This document shows, piece after piece, positions 1 to 8,998 of a stretch of DNA of 64,000 bases. The notes under the pieces were generated by a model. It did no database searches and was not told the DNA's origin. It saw only the letters and a program-made list of their open reading frames with translations. Position numbers and translations under genes: made by a program. Source of the DNA: Comamonas sp. lk (GTDB taxonomy: Bacteria; Pseudomonadota; Gammaproteobacteria; Burkholderiales; Burkholderiaceae_C); contig NZ_UOOB01000001.1 in assembly GCF_900564145.1 (NCBI RefSeq), forward strand, positions 186,001-250,000, given 5' to 3'. Each line of letters begins with the position of its first letter. Positions within the stretch are counted from its first letter, which is position 1.

Positions 1-1000
1 CATCGAAACCTGCGAGGAAAGCGGCTCGGCCGACCTGCTGCCCTATGTGGAAATGCTGCGCCCCCGCCTCGGTGATGTGGGCCTGGTGATCTGCCTCGAT
101 AGCGGCGCCGGCAACTACGACCAGCTGTGGCTGACCACCAGCTTGCGCGGCATGGCCAGCGGCACGCTCAAGGTGCAGATCCTGACCGAGGGCATTCACT
201 CGGGCGATGCCTCGGGTGTGGTGCCCTCCTCGTTTCGCATCCTGCGCCAGGTGCTGGACCGCCTGGAAGACAGCAAGAGCGGTCGCCTGCTGCCTCAGAG
301 CTTTCACTGCGAGGTGCCGGCCGAGCGTCTGCAACAGATCCGCGCCACGGCCGACATTCTGGGCGAGGACACCTATGCCCGCTTTCCCTGGGCGCACTAT
401 GACTGCGGCGGCTCGGCCCGCGTCTCCCTGCCCACCACCACCGACCCCGTGGAGGCGCTGATCCGCCGCACCTGGTCGCCCACGCTCAGCGTGACCGGCG
501 TGGACGGCATTCCCAGTCTGCAGAATGCCGGCAATGTGCTGCGCCCCTACACGGCCTTCAAGCTCAGCCTGCGCCTGCCGCCGCTGGTGGATGCCTCGGT
601 CTGCGTGCAGGAATTGAAGACCCTGCTGGAAGACAACGCCCCCTACGACGCCAAGGTGACCTGGGAAGGACTGTCCAGCTCCAGCGGCTGGAATGCGCCG
701 GGCATGGACAGCTGGTTTGAAAAAGCCCTCAACAGCGCCAGTCAGGCCCACTTTGGTGCGTCTTGCGGCTATATCGGCCAGGGCGGCACGATTCCGCTGA
801 TGAACCAGCTGAGTCAGGGCTTTCCCAAGGCCCAGATGATGGTCTGCGGCGTGCTCGGCCCCAAGAGCAATGCCCACGGCCCCAATGAGTTTCTGCACGT
901 GCCCTACGCCAAAAAGCTCACCGCCTCGGTGGCCGAAGTGATTGCCGCCATGGCGCGCGCGCAAAGCGAGGAGCCCGGAGAAAACACGCCTGTGGTCTGA
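1..1000 (+). CDS. M20 family metallopeptidase, 5' end missing
   Basis: The reading frame is already open at base 2, so the N-terminal part lies outside the window; about 332 residues are visible. The visible part starts inside the metal site: ETCEESGS carries the catalytic and zinc-ligand Glu pair of M20 peptidases, and CLDSG a few residues on supplies another acidic ligand. A dimerisation domain follows, then the C-terminal metal ligand region around NAHGPNEFLHVPY. Proteins of this family hydrolyse dipeptides or N-acyl amino acids with two zinc ions. The substrate cannot be read from the sequence. A repeat-derived hairpin with a T run follows the stop codon. Confidence 0.9.
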   Translation, partial: IETCEESGSADLLPYVEMLRPRLGDVGLVICLDSGAGNYDQLWLTTSLRGMASGTLKVQILTEGIHSGDASGVVPSSFRILRQVLDRLEDSKSGRLLPQSFHCEVPAERLQQIRATADILGEDTYARFPWAHYDCGGSARVSLPTTTDPVEALIRRTWSPTLSVTGVDGIPSLQNAGNVLRPYTAFKLSLRLPPLVDASVCVQELKTLLEDNAPYDAKVTWEGLSSSSGWNAPGMDSWFEKALNSASQAHFGASCGYIGQGGTIPLMNQLSQGFPKAQMMVCGVLGPKSNAHGPNEFLHVPYAKKLTASVAEVIAAMARAQSEEPGENTPVV

Positions 1001-1033
1001 AGATCAGGTCATCTTCATTTTTGAAATGAAAAC

Positions 1034-1075
1034 AGCTGCTGGCGCTTGTACATAGAGCGCAAGCAGCTATTTTTT
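1034..1075 (+). repeat. Dispersed repeat copy acting as terminator
   Basis: Arms AGCTGCT and AGCAGCT (1034-1040 and 1062-1068) enclose GGCGCTTGTACATAGAGCGC, and a T7 run follows. It is a member of the short intergenic family seen repeatedly in this window and is placed like a terminator for the M20 peptidase gene. Confidence 0.7.
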
Positions 1076-1205
1076 TGATAGATCTACTTGGCCCCAACAG
1101 GTAAGCCCGTGTTGACGCTAGGCACCCGTCCCGTCATCCTCGCAGCCTTGGGCGAACACCGCCTTCACACCGCCTGCGGACGCAGGAGAGCCAGGAAAGC
1201 CGAGC

Positions 1206-2081
1206 GTGACGCTGACACATCCCACACAGACTGCCATGCGCATCAGCCATATGCTGGCGCCAGACGGTACGGAGCTGGCCCTGCGCGACTGGCCGCTGCC
1301 GCCTTCGGAGCGCCCGCGCGCCACGGTACTCATCGTCCACGGCCTGGGCGAGCATTGCGGCCGCTACGACCTGCTGGCGCGCCACCTCAACGAATGGGGC
1401 TTTGCCGTGCGCAGCTATGACCAGTACGGGCACGGTCTCTCGGGCGGGCCGCGCGGCGGCCTGAGCAGCGACACGCGGCTGCTCGACGATCTGGCCGCCG
1501 TGATGGATGCCACCCGCGCCAGCCAGCTGCAACAGCTGCCGCTGGTCTTGCTGGGCCATAGTCTGGGCGGTCTGGTCGCTGCAGATTTTGTGGCCTCGGG
1601 CCTGCGCCATGTGGATGCGCTGGTGCTCTCCTCGCCGGCACTGGCTCTGCATTTGTCGGGTGCTCAGCGGCTGCTGGTCAACACCTTGCCCAAGCTGCTG
1701 CCCAAGCTGCAGATCAGCAACGGGGTGAAGTCGCAATATCTGTCACATGATCTGGCCGTGGTTCAGGCCTATGACGCCGATGGGCTGCAGCACCGGCGCA
1801 TCAGCGCCAGGCTGGCGCAGTACATGGCTGAAGGCGGCCCGCGCGTGCAGGCCAGGGCCAGGGCCTGGTGCGTGCCCACCCTGCTGCTGTGGGCCGGGCA
1901 GGACAAGCTGGTGGACCCCGCCGGCAGCCAGCTGTTTGCCGAGCATGCGCCGCCTGCCGTGCTGCAGGCTGAGCGCTTTGGCGAGGCCTATCACGAGATC
2001 TTCAATGAAAGCGAGACGCTGGCCGCGCCCGTGTTCTCACGCCTAAGGCACTGGCTGGATCAGCAGTTCGCGCCCGCGTGA
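1206..2081 (+). CDS. Alpha/beta hydrolase, monoacylglycerol-lipase-like
   Basis: A 291-residue serine hydrolase of the alpha/beta fold. The oxyanion region VHGLGEHCGRY near residue 42 and the nucleophile elbow GHSLGG near residue 120 are typical of lysophospholipase/monoglyceride lipase relatives. The acid is the Asp in WAGQDKLVD and the base is the His in AYHEIF near the C-terminus. There is no signal peptide, so a cytoplasmic location is inferred. The GTG start at 1206 is preceded by AGGA; an ATG at 1236 is a possible alternative. The stop lies three bases from the stop of the convergent SRAP gene, leaving no room for a separate terminator. The exact ester substrate is unknown. Confidence 0.85.
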   Translation: MTLTHPTQTAMRISHMLAPDGTELALRDWPLPPSERPRATVLIVHGLGEHCGRYDLLARHLNEWGFAVRSYDQYGHGLSGGPRGGLSSDTRLLDDLAAVMDATRASQLQQLPLVLLGHSLGGLVAADFVASGLRHVDALVLSSPALALHLSGAQRLLVNTLPKLLPKLQISNGVKSQYLSHDLAVVQAYDADGLQHRRISARLAQYMAEGGPRVQARARAWCVPTLLLWAGQDKLVDPAGSQLFAEHAPPAVLQAERFGEAYHEIFNESETLAAPVFSRLRHWLDQQFAPA

Positions 2082-2084
2082 AGT

Positions 2085-2903
2085 TCACAGAAACGAGGGC
2101 GGCTGCTTGCGGCCTTTTTCCACCGGATTGGCTCTGAGCTTTTCTGCGGGATAGGGGCGCAAAAATTCCTTGGCCTTGCTGACCTTGGCTTGCAGCCAGG
2201 CGTCATAAGCACCTTCGTTGAGGATGGCAGGCATGGCCTTGTCATTGCCGTGGTGGCCGTAGCGGTTCATCAGCGCATGGGCATTGGCGTTGATGGTGAT
2301 CAGCGCATAGCTGGTGATGATCTCGCCGTCCTCCCCCACCCAGCGCGCCCAGACGCCTGCGGCACCCATGGGCTGGTTATCGACGCGCGTGATGCGCGTG
2401 GGCAGTGCCTTGCCGGGACGCATATCGTCGACCTGAAACGACTGAATGGGAACAATGCAGCGCTGGCCGTTGAGCCAGGCATCGCGAAACGCCGTGCCCG
2501 TGGTCAGATTGTCGATCTTGGCGTTGACCAGCTTGAGCGCGCGCAGGCGGCCATCGGACGCGGATTTGACCCAGTGGGGCACCAGGCCGAACTGGGCGGG
2601 CACCAGCACCCGCTCCACGGTCAAAGGAGCGCTCTCCTTGGGCTTGCCTTCGGGTGCCTCTGCGGCAGCTGGCGTATCTGCCGCGGCCTCTGCAGGAACG
2701 GCGGCCAGCTCGGCAGGCAGCTTTTCAGCCACGGCAGGATCGCGACCCAGCAACACGGCCGATGCGTCGGCCGCGGCGTTGACGATGATGTAACCAAGCT
2801 TGCGCGGGGTGATGTGGCGCTCCGGCAGGGGCTCGGGCGCATCCACGCGAAAGGCCTGGCGGTACAGCTCGGCATCGTGGAGGGAAAGGTGAAAACTGCT
2901 CAT
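2085..2903 (-). CDS. Divergent SRAP-family (YedK/HMCES-like) protein lacking Cys2
   Basis: 272 residues. The body matches the SRAP fold: FGLVPHWVK, then LVNAKIDN in place of the usual NARxE, AFRDAWLNGQRCIVP, AAGVWARW and ALITINANAHALMN. SRAP proteins form a thiazolidine cross-link to abasic sites through Cys2 exposed after Met removal. Here the N-terminus is MSSFHLSL, and an in-frame TAA lies five codons upstream of the ATG, so no MCGR start can be recovered. The FYEW-type Glu is replaced by FQVDD. An Ala/Glu/Pro-rich insertion occupies roughly residues 55-95. The fold assignment is fairly safe, but abasic-site cross-linking by the canonical route looks impossible. The gene sits 23 bp downstream of rsmE and may be cotranscribed with it. 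Confidence 0.8.
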   Translation of the reverse strand: MSSFHLSLHDAELYRQAFRVDAPEPLPERHITPRKLGYIIVNAAADASAVLLGRDPAVAEKLPAELAAVPAEAAADTPAAAEAPEGKPKESAPLTVERVLVPAQFGLVPHWVKSASDGRLRALKLVNAKIDNLTTGTAFRDAWLNGQRCIVPIQSFQVDDMRPGKALPTRITRVDNQPMGAAGVWARWVGEDGEIITSYALITINANAHALMNRYGHHGNDKAMPAILNEGAYDAWLQAKVSKAKEFLRPYPAEKLRANPVEKGRKQPPSFL

Positions 2904-2926
2904 AGAAATCTCAATTTATTGCCCGC

Positions 2927-3667
2927 TCAATCAAGAGCCAGCAAAGACAGGGCCGCAACAGAGGCGGTCTCGGCGCGCAGCACACGGCTGCCCAGGCCAG
3001 CGGGTGCCCAGCCCTGCTCCAGCGCCCAATCTTCTTCCTGTGCGGTCAACCCGCCTTCGGGGCCGTGCAGCACCCACACGGCAGACGCATCGCCGGCCGC
3101 AACGCGCAAAGGGCGGCTGCCGTCGCGCAACGACAGCAGCAAGCGGGCCGCATCGGCAGCCGGTGCATTCTTGCCCTTGAGCCAATCGGCCAGCGATTGA
3201 GGGGCATGAATGACGGGCACCTGATTGCGGCCGCATTGCTCGCAGGCCGAAACAGCAATCGCCTGCCAGCGCTCGATTTTCTTGTCGGCGCGCTCGCCTT
3301 TGAGCTTGAGCACGCTGCGCGCGGCCATCACGGGCTGAATACTGGCCACGCCCAGCTCGGTGGCTTTTTCCACCAGCCAGTCCATGCGCTCGTTGGCCGG
3401 CATGCCGACCACCAGATGCACGGCACGGGCAGCCTCGCGCTCCACGGCGCGGTGCGCCTCAATGCGCACTCCTACATCGCTGCGGCCCATATGGGTGATG
3501 ACGGCTTCAAATTCGCCGCCGCTGAAGCCCTGACCCGTCTGCCCTTCAAACAGGGTGACGGTGTCGCCCGGCTGGTGGCGCAGCACCTGCACATGGCGGG
3601 CTGCGCCCGCGGGCAGATCCAGTTCGGCGCCCAGGTGCAAGGGCGTGGGGCAGTGAAAACGGGGCAT
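2927..3667 (-). CDS. rsmE: 16S rRNA (uracil1498-N3)-methyltransferase RsmE
   Basis: 246 residues from the ATG at 3667; an upstream in-frame TTG at 3676 is less likely. The N-terminal PUA-like part (MPRFHCP, then LRHQPGDTVTLFEGQ) is followed by the SPOUT methyltransferase domain. Family signatures are KATELGV, a run near EQCGRNQVPVI, and the knot region VLHGPEGGLTAQEE with GSRVLRAETA at the end. RsmE methylates U1498 in the decoding region of 16S rRNA using SAM. The short spacing to the SRAP gene suggests a bicistronic unit. Upstream is a 100-bp gap with one degenerate copy of the dispersed intergenic repeat. Confidence 0.95.
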   Translation of the reverse strand: MPRFHCPTPLHLGAELDLPAGAARHVQVLRHQPGDTVTLFEGQTGQGFSGGEFEAVITHMGRSDVGVRIEAHRAVEREAARAVHLVVGMPANERMDWLVEKATELGVASIQPVMAARSVLKLKGERADKKIERWQAIAVSACEQCGRNQVPVIHAPQSLADWLKGKNAPAADAARLLLSLRDGSRPLRVAAGDASAVWVLHGPEGGLTAQEEDWALEQGWAPAGLGSRVLRAETASVAALSLLALD

Positions 3668-3735
3668 GAATTTCAAAAGTGAAGCGGCTTGCGCTCGTTG
3701 ATCAATGACTTCAGGCCAATTCGAAACTGAAGTTC

Positions 3736-3760
3736 ATATTGAACAAGCGCTAGCCGCTAT
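3736..3760 (+). repeat. Degenerate dispersed repeat copy
   Basis: Contains GAACAAGCGCTAGCCGCTAT, the right half of the AGCGCTTG/CAAGCGC..AGC(A/C)GCTAT family, in the gap between the kinase stop and rsmE. Confidence 0.5.
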
Positions 3761-3773
3761 GGTTTTATATAGC

Positions 3774-4880
3774 TTACATCCGGCCGTAGGCGTAGCCCAC
3801 CTGGGCCTGGATGCCTTCGATCTCATCGATCAACTTCAAGAAGGGGCCTAGCGCGCGGTAGCGGTTGCAGGTGGAGCGGATGTAGTGGATGAAGCGCGGT
3901 GCATCGGCCAGGTATTTGGGCTTGCCGTCACGCAGGGTAAGGCGCGCAAAGATACCAGCAACCTTCAAATGGCGCTGCAGACCCATCCATTCCACCCCAC
4001 GGTAGAACTCGCCGAAGTCATCGCCCCAGCCGCTGGCGCTGTTGGCGCCCACGAGACCGGCCTTGCGGGCTTTTTCCCAGTAACGCACGGTGATGTCGAT
4101 GATGAATTCCTCTTCCCAACTGATGAAGGCATCGCGCAGCAGGCTGGCAATGTCATACGTGATGGGACCATAGACGGCATCCTGAAAGTCCAGCACTCCC
4201 AAAGGAGCGCCTGCGGCCACCGGCTGCATCAGATTGCGCATCATGAAATCACGGTGCACATATACGCGGGGCGCCTGCAGATTGTGAGCCACGATCTGGT
4301 CAAATGTCTTGGTCAGCAAGGCCTGCTGCTTGTCATCCAGCGTGAACTGGCGATGCTGGGCGATATACCAGTCGGGAAACAGCTGCAGTTCGCGGCGCAG
4401 CAGGGCTTCGTTGTATTCAGGCAACTGGCCGACATTGCCGGCCTTGGAAGCCAGCTGCCATTCCAGTAACGCTTCTGTCGCAGCGCGATACCAAGCCTCT
4501 GCATCCTGCGGCTTTTCGGGGTTCAGCGCCTCGATCACGGTCTGGCTGCCCAGGTCGCTCAGCAGCATGAAGCCATGCTGGGCATTCCAGTCCAGGATTT
4601 GCGGCACGCACAGGCCGGCACCTGCCAGCAGGGCCTGGATTTTGACAAAGGGCGCGCAATCTTCCTTGTCCGGCGGCGCGTCCATGACGATCAGGCTTTC
4701 GCCGCCCACGCCATCAAGGCGCAGATAGCGGCGAAAGCTGGCATCGGCCGAAGCGGGACGCAGGGTTTCAGGGCGCAGCTGGTGGCTGGCGGCCAGGGGG
4801 GCCAGCCAGGCATCGAAGGCTGCATGGCGGTCTGCGTCAGCCCAGACAACGGCGGAGGTGGAGGTGATTGAAGCGGTCAT
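3774..4880 (-). CDS. amgK: Phosphotransferase, AmgK-like sugar kinase
   Basis: 368 residues with an aminoglycoside-phosphotransferase-type kinase fold. Visible landmarks are VHRDFMMRN (catalytic Asp and metal-binding Asn) near residue 220 and LDFQDAVYGP (DFG-like metal site). The family member studied in Pseudomonas putida, AmgK, phosphorylates the anomeric position of MurNAc and GlcNAc in a cell-wall recycling route that bypasses de novo UDP-MurNAc synthesis. In that organism it also sits beside lptD, which supports the name. The partner gene murU normally found next to it is absent here; rsmE follows instead. The start is the ATG at 4880. The frame stays open far upstream across lptD, but that extension is antisense to lptD and has no family resemblance. 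Confidence 0.8.
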   Translation of the reverse strand: MTASITSTSAVVWADADRHAAFDAWLAPLAASHQLRPETLRPASADASFRRYLRLDGVGGESLIVMDAPPDKEDCAPFVKIQALLAGAGLCVPQILDWNAQHGFMLLSDLGSQTVIEALNPEKPQDAEAWYRAATEALLEWQLASKAGNVGQLPEYNEALLRRELQLFPDWYIAQHRQFTLDDKQQALLTKTFDQIVAHNLQAPRVYVHRDFMMRNLMQPVAAGAPLGVLDFQDAVYGPITYDIASLLRDAFISWEEEFIIDITVRYWEKARKAGLVGANSASGWGDDFGEFYRGVEWMGLQRHLKVAGIFARLTLRDGKPKYLADAPRFIHYIRSTCNRYRALGPFLKLIDEIEGIQAQVGYAYGRM

Positions 4881-4909
4881 GGATAATCGGATTTTACAAA
4901 CCGATGCCA

Positions 4910-4933
4910 TAGCACCTGAAGTCAGAGGTGCTA
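4910..4933. promoter_or_regulatory. Inverted repeat between amgK and lptD
   Basis: TAGCACCT (4910-4917) and AGGTGCTA (4926-4933) form a perfect 8-bp inverted repeat with an 8-base spacer in the divergent promoter region. It could be an operator or a short hairpin in the leader of either gene; the sequence alone does not decide. Confidence 0.4.
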
Positions 4934-5051
4934 GGCTCTGTAGTTTTCCCCATCGTCTGCCTGCGCGCGCGCGCTTTTGATCACCGTGCCCTCCCCATCC
5001 AACCCGCGAGATTCTTTGCCAGCCCAGCCGCACAGCCCCCGCCGGGCCGCT

Positions 5052-7490
5052 ATGGCACGGCCGGTCATCCGCCCCCTGGCCTGGGCCGTGGCTCTGGCCT
5101 GGTCGGGTGCGGGCATGTCGGCCTACGCGCAAGAGGCCGCGCCTTCGGCCCAGCCCCCGCAAGTCAGCCAGGTCACGAAAGCTCCAGCAGCGCCAAGCAC
5201 GGCGTCCGATGGCCTGGCCCCGCTGGAGCTCAAGTCCAGCAATCTGCTGCAGGAGACCTACTCCAAAGAGGTGCAGGACCAGCAGCCCACCTACATCAAA
5301 GGCGATGCGCTCTCGGGCCAGCCCGATATCAAGGCATCCGTCACCGGCGAGGCCGAAATTCGCCGTGGCGACACCATGATCCGCGCCGAGCGCCTGGACT
5401 ATGCCGTGCCCGATGACCGAGTCAACGCCGTGGGCTCCGTACACATCAACCAGGCAGGCAATGTCTATGAAGGCACTGCACTGGACCTGCAGATGGACGC
5501 CTTCAAAGGCCAGTTCGACAACGCCAACTACCGTTTTCTGGCAACCGGGGGTTATGGCGAATCCACACGCGTGGACTTTATCGACAGAGACCACGCCGTC
5601 GTCCACAACGCCACCTACACCACATGCCAGCGTGACGACGAAGCCAGCTGGACGCCGGCCTGGCAGATGAAGGCCGAAACCATAGAGATGGACATGGCCG
5701 AGGATGTAGGCGTGGCCCATAACGCGGCCCTGCAGTTCAAAGGCGTGACCATTTTGCCCGTGCCGCGCATGAGCTTTCCGCTGTCGGACAAGCGCAAGTC
5801 GGGCCTGCTGCCGCCCATGTTCGGCATGGACAAGCTGGGCGGCTTTGAACTGACCCAGCCTTATTACTGGAATATTGCCCCCAACCGCGATCTGACGGTG
5901 ACCCCCACCGTGATGACCAAGCGCGGCTCCAATCTGGCCGGTCTGTTCCGCTATCTGGAACCCAGCTACTCCGGCGAAGCCTATGCCAGCTATATGCCCA
6001 AGGACAATCTGCGCGACCGTTCGCGCTGGGCGTACTCCTTGCAGCACCGCGGTACTTTCGATACCCAGCTGGGAGGACTGGGGCTGAACCTGGATCTGAA
6101 CCAGGTCAGCGACAACGACTACTGGCGCGATTTCCGCTTGGCCCCGGTCAGACTGCGCCAGCGGCTGATCACAAGCACCGGCGGCCTGAGCTGGGCCAAG
6201 GGCGACGGGGTGCTGAGCCTCAATATGACGCGCTACCAGACCCTGCAAGACCCTGCGGCGCTGATTGCCCCGCCCTATAGCATGATGCCCCAGCTGCAGT
6301 ACCGCTATACGCCGCTGGATCTGCCGCACGGCCTGGATTTCAGTCTGGTGGCGGACACCACGCGCTTTGAACTGCGCAACCCCCTGGCTGGCCAGCTCTT
6401 TAACAATGGCCAGCGCAGCTATTTACAGACGCAGCTGAGTCGCCCCTTTCTGTCGCCAGGAGGCTTCATCACCCCCAAGCTCATGCTGCATTCGGCTCTG
6501 TACCAGACCGACCAGTTGATGAGCAACGGCAGCAAGAACGCCAACCGCAACCTGCCCACCTTCAGCCTGGACAGCGGCTTGGTGTTCGAGCGCGACACCT
6601 CCCTGTTCGGCAGCAATCTGCTGCAGACCCTGGAGCCGCGCGCCTTCTATACCTATACACCCTACCGCGACCAGAGCATGCTGCCGCTGTATGACACGGC
6701 GCGCAACGACTTCAACTTCGCCAGCATCTTCTCGGAAAACGATTACGGCGGCCAGGATCGCATTGCAGACAACAATTTGCTGTCGCTGGGCGCAACCTCG
6801 CGCTTCATCGATCCGGACACCGGTGCCGAAAAATTCAAGCTGGCCATTGCCCAGCGCGTGCGTTTTTCCGACCAGAAGGTCGCTTTGGGCCCGGTGGCCA
6901 CCAAGGGCCTGTCCGACATTCTGCTGGGTGCCAGCATCAACTGGACGGACAAATGGTCCACGGAAGCCACCACCCAGTACAACAAGGACCTGAACCGCAC
7001 CGTGCGCACCACGGCCACGGCGCGATACAGCCCCAGCCCGTATAGAACTTTCAATATCGGCTACCGTACCCAACTGGATACCACGACCAAGAAGCCGACC
7101 AGCGAGTTGATCGATGTAGGCTGGCAATGGCCTATCAATGATCTCTGGGGCGATAAAGGCCGAGATCTGGGCAAGGGCCGGGGCCAGGGCGGTGGTCGCT
7201 GGTATACCGTGGGTCGCCTCAACTACAGCATCAAAGACAGACAATTGGTGGATACCGTGGTGGGCTTCGAATACGACGGTTGCTGCTGGATTGGCCGCGT
7301 GGTGCTGGAGCGCCTGCAAAGCTCGGTCGTGCAGTCCAATCTGCGCCTGCTGTTCCAGGTCGAGTTTGTGGGCTTCTCGCGCCTGAGCTTTGGTGCCGAT
7401 CCCACGGCCAGCCTCAAGCGCAACGTACCCCGTTATGAATATCTGCGTGAAGCGGTCTCCCCGCCTAGCCGCTTTACCAATTACGACTGA
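5052..7490 (+). CDS. lptD: LPS-assembly outer membrane protein LptD
   Basis: 812 residues from the ATG at 5052, which begins a good Sec signal peptide ending around AYAQ. In-frame GTG (4986) and TTG (4977) starts would add 22-25 residues. The periplasmic OstA/LptA-like jellyroll follows (LLQETYSKEVQ...IKGDALSGQPDI...GEAEIRRGDTMIRAE), then a large C-terminal beta-barrel. LptD with lipoprotein LptE inserts lipopolysaccharide into the outer leaflet. Only three mature cysteines are visible: one in TYTTCQRDD and the adjacent pair in DGCCWIG. The first N-terminal cysteine of the E. coli protein is missing, so only one long-range disulfide type can form. The gene is 15 bp upstream of the gene for its folding chaperone surA. 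Confidence 0.95.
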   Translation: MARPVIRPLAWAVALAWSGAGMSAYAQEAAPSAQPPQVSQVTKAPAAPSTASDGLAPLELKSSNLLQETYSKEVQDQQPTYIKGDALSGQPDIKASVTGEAEIRRGDTMIRAERLDYAVPDDRVNAVGSVHINQAGNVYEGTALDLQMDAFKGQFDNANYRFLATGGYGESTRVDFIDRDHAVVHNATYTTCQRDDEASWTPAWQMKAETIEMDMAEDVGVAHNAALQFKGVTILPVPRMSFPLSDKRKSGLLPPMFGMDKLGGFELTQPYYWNIAPNRDLTVTPTVMTKRGSNLAGLFRYLEPSYSGEAYASYMPKDNLRDRSRWAYSLQHRGTFDTQLGGLGLNLDLNQVSDNDYWRDFRLAPVRLRQRLITSTGGLSWAKGDGVLSLNMTRYQTLQDPAALIAPPYSMMPQLQYRYTPLDLPHGLDFSLVADTTRFELRNPLAGQLFNNGQRSYLQTQLSRPFLSPGGFITPKLMLHSALYQTDQLMSNGSKNANRNLPTFSLDSGLVFERDTSLFGSNLLQTLEPRAFYTYTPYRDQSMLPLYDTARNDFNFASIFSENDYGGQDRIADNNLLSLGATSRFIDPDTGAEKFKLAIAQRVRFSDQKVALGPVATKGLSDILLGASINWTDKWSTEATTQYNKDLNRTVRTTATARYSPSPYRTFNIGYRTQLDTTTKKPTSELIDVGWQWPINDLWGDKGRDLGKGRGQGGGRWYTVGRLNYSIKDRQLVDTVVGFEYDGCCWIGRVVLERLQSSVVQSNLRLLFQVEFVGFSRLSFGADPTASLKRNVPRYEYLREAVSPPSRFTNYD

Positions 7491-7505
7491 TCAAGGCTTT
7501 TTTTC

Positions 7506-8924
7506 ATGCGTTTTTTCTCCAAGACATCGTGCGCCGCCGCTGTCGCCGTCGCCATGCTGGCCATCGGCGCTCAAGCCCAGACTATGCGTGCCCCCGGCCA
7601 GGCCAAGAAAAGCGATGCAGCGGTTTCCCGCGCCCTCGATGCCACGGCCCAGCCCGCTGCTGCGCCTTTGCGTGATGCCGGCAAAAGCGGTGTTCGCTCC
7701 GCCGACTACATCGTGGCCGTAGTGAATTCCGAGCCCATTACCAACAACGAAGTTCGCGCCCGCATGGCGCGTGTGGCGCAGAACGTGAGCGAACAAGGCG
7801 GCCAGCTGCCGCCTGATGCCATCTTGGCGCGCGAAGTGCTGGAGCGCCTGGTGGTGGAAAAAGTGCAGCTGCAGGAAGCCAAAGATTCCGGCATCAATGT
7901 CGACGACCTGACCATCAACCAGGCCATCGCCAATGTGGCCCGCCAGAACAATACCGATCATGCGGGTCTGATGGCCCGTTTGAAGTCCGAGGGCATCTCC
8001 GAAACCCAGTTCCGTAGCGAAATCCGCAACCAGATGCTGATGCAGCGCGTGAAAGAACGCGATGTGGACAATCGCGTCAAGGTCAGCGACGCTGATATCG
8101 ACCGCTATCTCAAGGAACAAAAGCGCCCTGGCGATGCCCAGGCGAGCTCGGCCGTGAATCTGGGTCACATCCTGATCACCGTGCCCGAGAATGCCAGCCC
8201 CGCCGTGGTTGCCGAGCGCGAGGCCAAGGCCAGGAAGGCAGCCGAAGCTGCCACCGCCAATGCCGACTTTGCCGCCGTGGTCAAAGATTACTCGGATGTA
8301 CCCAACGGCCAGGGCGGCGGCGCCATGGGCCTGCGCCCCTTGAGCGACTATCCCGAGCTGTTTGCCAAGGCAGCAGGCGCTGCGGCCACCGGCGCCGTGG
8401 TCGGCCCTATTCGCTCGGGTGCAGGCTTTCACGTGCTGAAGGTGCTGGAAAAGTCCCAGGGCGGACTGCCTGTGATGATCACGCAAAACCATGCACGCCA
8501 TATTCTGCTGCTGGTGGGCGACGGCATGAATGAAGCCCAGGCCGCCAAACGCCTGGAAGACTACAAACGCCGCGTGCAAAGCGGCCAGGCCACCTTCGAG
8601 CAACTGGCTCAGGAGTTCTCCAAGGACGGCAGCGCCCGCAGCGGCGGCGATCTGGGCTGGTCCTCTCCCGGCCAATTTGTACCGGAGTTCGAACGCGTCC
8701 TGGATGCGCTGCAACCCGGCGAGATCAGCGACCCCGTGGTCTCGCGCTTTGGCGTGCACCTGATCCAGCTGGTCGAACGCCGCCAGGAAAAGCTCACCCC
8801 ACGCGAGCAGCGTGAAATGGTGCGCAACGTGGTGCGCGAACGCAAGGCCGAGCAGGACTACGGTACCTGGCTCAAGGAATTGCGCGGCCGCGCCTATGTG
8901 GAATACCGCGAGGCTCCGCTGTAA
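7506..8924 (+). CDS. surA: Periplasmic chaperone and prolyl isomerase SurA
   Basis: 472 residues with a signal peptide ending near AQAQ. The N-terminal chaperone region starts at VDYIVAVVNSEPITNNEV-like sequence (here YIVAVVNSEPITNNEV). Two parvulin-type PPIC domains follow: the first around NLGHILITVPENAS to GFHVLKVLEK, the second around HARHILLLVGDGMNE to GVHLIQLVERR. SurA escorts outer-membrane beta-barrel proteins, including LptD, across the periplasm. The 15-bp spacing after lptD indicates cotranscription. An AAGG motif precedes the ATG. Confidence 0.95.
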   Translation: MRFFSKTSCAAAVAVAMLAIGAQAQTMRAPGQAKKSDAAVSRALDATAQPAAAPLRDAGKSGVRSADYIVAVVNSEPITNNEVRARMARVAQNVSEQGGQLPPDAILAREVLERLVVEKVQLQEAKDSGINVDDLTINQAIANVARQNNTDHAGLMARLKSEGISETQFRSEIRNQMLMQRVKERDVDNRVKVSDADIDRYLKEQKRPGDAQASSAVNLGHILITVPENASPAVVAEREAKARKAAEAATANADFAAVVKDYSDVPNGQGGGAMGLRPLSDYPELFAKAAGAAATGAVVGPIRSGAGFHVLKVLEKSQGGLPVMITQNHARHILLLVGDGMNEAQAAKRLEDYKRRVQSGQATFEQLAQEFSKDGSARSGGDLGWSSPGQFVPEFERVLDALQPGEISDPVVSRFGVHLIQLVERRQEKLTPREQREMVRNVVRERKAEQDYGTWLKELRGRAYVEYREAPL

Positions 8925-8998
8925 CAGGCAGCCCCCTAGATGACCCTGCCCTGCCGTCAATCAGCACAGCAGTGTCATGATCATCCCCATTACTTTCT

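Noticed and set aside
4881..6329. Long open frame on the minus strand continuing the amgK frame across lptD
   Set aside because: It is antisense to the lptD coding sequence, has no recognisable domain, and the kinase start at 4880 fits the family. High-GC codon bias keeps the opposite frame free of stops.
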